This document shows positions 14,875-15,977 of a stretch of 15,977 bases of DNA, in pieces. The DNA is taken from positions 1 to 15,977 of the forward strand of contig JANPGC010000241.1 of the NCBI GenBank assembly GCA_031423755.1, read 5' to 3'. Made by a program: the position numbers and the translations under genes. Below the pieces are notes generated by a model. The model was given only the letters and a program-made list of their open reading frames with translations. It was not told the origin of the DNA and made no database searches. Positions within the stretch are counted from its first letter, which is position 1. Each line of letters begins with the position of its first letter. The DNA is from JANMEX01 sp031423755. Its GTDB lineage: Bacteria; Pseudomonadota; Alphaproteobacteria; Rhizobiales; Rhizobiaceae.

Positions 14875-14901
14875 ATTAGAACATATGGCCATCATGCGCA
14901 A
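14875..14901 (-). promoter_or_regulatory. Weak candidate promoter for psd-pssA
   Basis: On the minus strand, TTGCGC (14901-14896) and TCTAAT (14880-14875) are separated by 15 bases in the gap between the ABC transporter stop and psd. The -10 is good, but the spacing is short and the -35 only fair. It may simply be read-through sequence from the transporter gene. Confidence 0.25.
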
Positions 14902-14918
14902 TTGAAGGGCAGGACTTC

Positions 14919-15977
14919 TCAGCCAGGCTCGGGAATTTTCCGCCGCACAATAACGCCCAGTTCGTCGCTCTCCTCCGCCTTGCGCAGACGTTCTGCCGCC
15001 TCGCTTGCTTCACGCTGACGGTTCCACATTGATGCGTAAAGGCCCTTCTTCTTCAACAACTGTGTATGGGCCCCGCGTTCAGCAATCTTTCCGTCTTGCA
15101 GAACGATGATCTCGTCCGCAGAAATTATCGTCGAAAGGCGATGCGCAATGACCAAAGTTGTGCGCCCTTTGGACACAAGATCCAAAGCAGCTTGAATCTC
15201 GCGCTCAGTGTTCGTGTCGAGCGCCGACGTGGCTTCATCAAGAATGAGAATCGGCGGCGCTTTCAAGATGGTGCGTGCAATCGCCACCCGTTGCTTCTCG
15301 CCGCCCGAGAGCTTCAGCCCGCGTTCGCCGACCATGGATTTGTAGCCGTCGGGCATCGAGGCAATAAAGCCGTCAATCTGTGCCAGTTCCGCAGCTTGTT
15401 TAACCGCCTCTTCGCTCGCGTCCATCCGCCCGTAACGAATGTTATACGCAATCGTGTCGTTGAACAGCACCGTGTCCTGCGGCACCATACCGACGGCAGA
15501 CCGCAGCGAAACCTGCGTCACATCGCGGATGTCCTGGCCGTCAATTGTGATCGACCCGCTCTGGATGTCGTAGAACCGGAACAAAAGCCGCGACAAAGTC
15601 GATTTTCCAGCGCCAGAGGGGCCGACAATAGCGACTGTCTTCCCAGCCGGCACGTCGAACGAGACGCCCTTCAGTATCGGACGCGCTGGATCGTAGGCGA
15701 ATTCGACGTTCTCAAAACGGATGGCACCGCTTTTGACCGCCAATGGCCTTGCATTCGGGCGGTCAACAACTTCGGCCTTCACGTCGAGCAGGTCGAACAT
15801 CTGTTCTATGTCCGTCAATCCCTGACGGATCTCGCGGTAGATCATGCCGATGAAATTGAGCGGTATGGAAAGCTGCAACAGCAGTGTGTTGATCAGCACA
15901 AAGTCGCCGATGGATTGCTTGCCGGCCTGAACATCCAGCGCCGAAAGAACCATCATCGCCGCCATGCCGATGGCGAA
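14919..15977 (-). CDS. Atm1-like ABC exporter, C-terminal part
   Basis: The N-terminal part lies beyond the right edge; 352 residues are visible. They cover the last membrane helices (up to about residue 45) and the whole ATPase domain: Walker A GPSGAGKST (about 15598-15624), Q-loop VPQDTVLF, signature LSGGEKQR (about 15288-15311), Walker B LILDEATSALD (about 15220-15252) and the H-loop VIAHRLST. All are intact. The linker helix with LNFIGMIYREIRQGLTDIEQMFDLL and the LSGGEKQ signature match the Atm1/ABCB7/HMT1 branch better than lipid A flippases (MsbA), whose signature is usually LSGGQ. Bacterial Atm1 proteins export glutathione-linked metal or thiol compounds. It is the gene upstream of psd on the same strand, so joint transcription is possible. 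Confidence 0.88.
   Translation of the reverse strand, partial: FAIGMAAMMVLSALDVQAGKQSIGDFVLINTLLLQLSIPLNFIGMIYREIRQGLTDIEQMFDLLDVKAEVVDRPNARPLAVKSGAIRFENVEFAYDPARPILKGVSFDVPAGKTVAIVGPSGAGKSTLSRLLFRFYDIQSGSITIDGQDIRDVTQVSLRSAVGMVPQDTVLFNDTIAYNIRYGRMDASEEAVKQAAELAQIDGFIASMPDGYKSMVGERGLKLSGGEKQRVAIARTILKAPPILILDEATSALDTNTEREIQAALDLVSKGRTTLVIAHRLSTIISADEIIVLQDGKIAERGAHTQLLKKKGLYASMWNRQREASEAAERLRKAEESDELGVIVRRKIPEPG

Overview
The window is a housekeeping stretch from a high-GC (about 60%) alphaproteobacterium. It is most likely of the order Hyphomicrobiales (Rhizobiales), in or near the Brucellaceae/Phyllobacteriaceae. This rests on gene order (rpsF-rpsR-DUF2232-rplI, dnaB-alr, radA-cvpA-purF, psd-pssA), the arginine/aspartate-rich tail on S6, the acidic tail on L9 and the short Psd. 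It is an inference from protein character, not a database match. I see no tRNA, rRNA, CRISPR array, insertion sequence or phage gene.

Layout. Positions 2-616 hold the 3' part of an unrecognised gene that runs off the left edge. A 381-base leader with several small hairpins precedes the ribosomal block rpsF (S6), rpsR (S18), a DUF2232/YybS-like membrane protein and rplI (L9). A GC-rich hairpin follows rpsR, and a strong intrinsic terminator follows rplI. Next comes a tightly packed plus-strand run: dnaB (replicative helicase), alr (alanine racemase), a small secreted protein, radA (recombination ATPase), cvpA, purF (first enzyme of purine synthesis) and an SDR oxidoreductase. Several junctions overlap by 1 or 4 bases or abut exactly, which suggests translational coupling. 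A new promoter and a strong ribosome binding site appear to start the next gene, a 739-residue fusion of a PlsC-like acyltransferase domain and an acyl-activating (AMP-binding) domain, resembling Aas.

The right end is on the minus strand: an Atm1-like ABC exporter (5' part beyond the window), then psd and pssA, which make phosphatidylethanolamine from CDP-diacylglycerol via phosphatidylserine. The Aas-like gene and pssA converge so closely that their two stop codons together form the palindrome TGATCA. The lipid genes may be functionally related: pssA/psd make phosphatidylethanolamine, and Aas-type enzymes reacylate its lyso form.

I found no clear new multi-gene system. The points most worth a second look are: the low-GC secreted gene wedged between alr and radA, whose layout suggests a TIMP/netrin-like domain; the loss of the catalytic His (Asn by a one-base change) in the acyltransferase half of the Aas-like protein; the structured rpsF leader; and an inverted repeat filling the spacer of the predicted promoter before the Aas-like gene.
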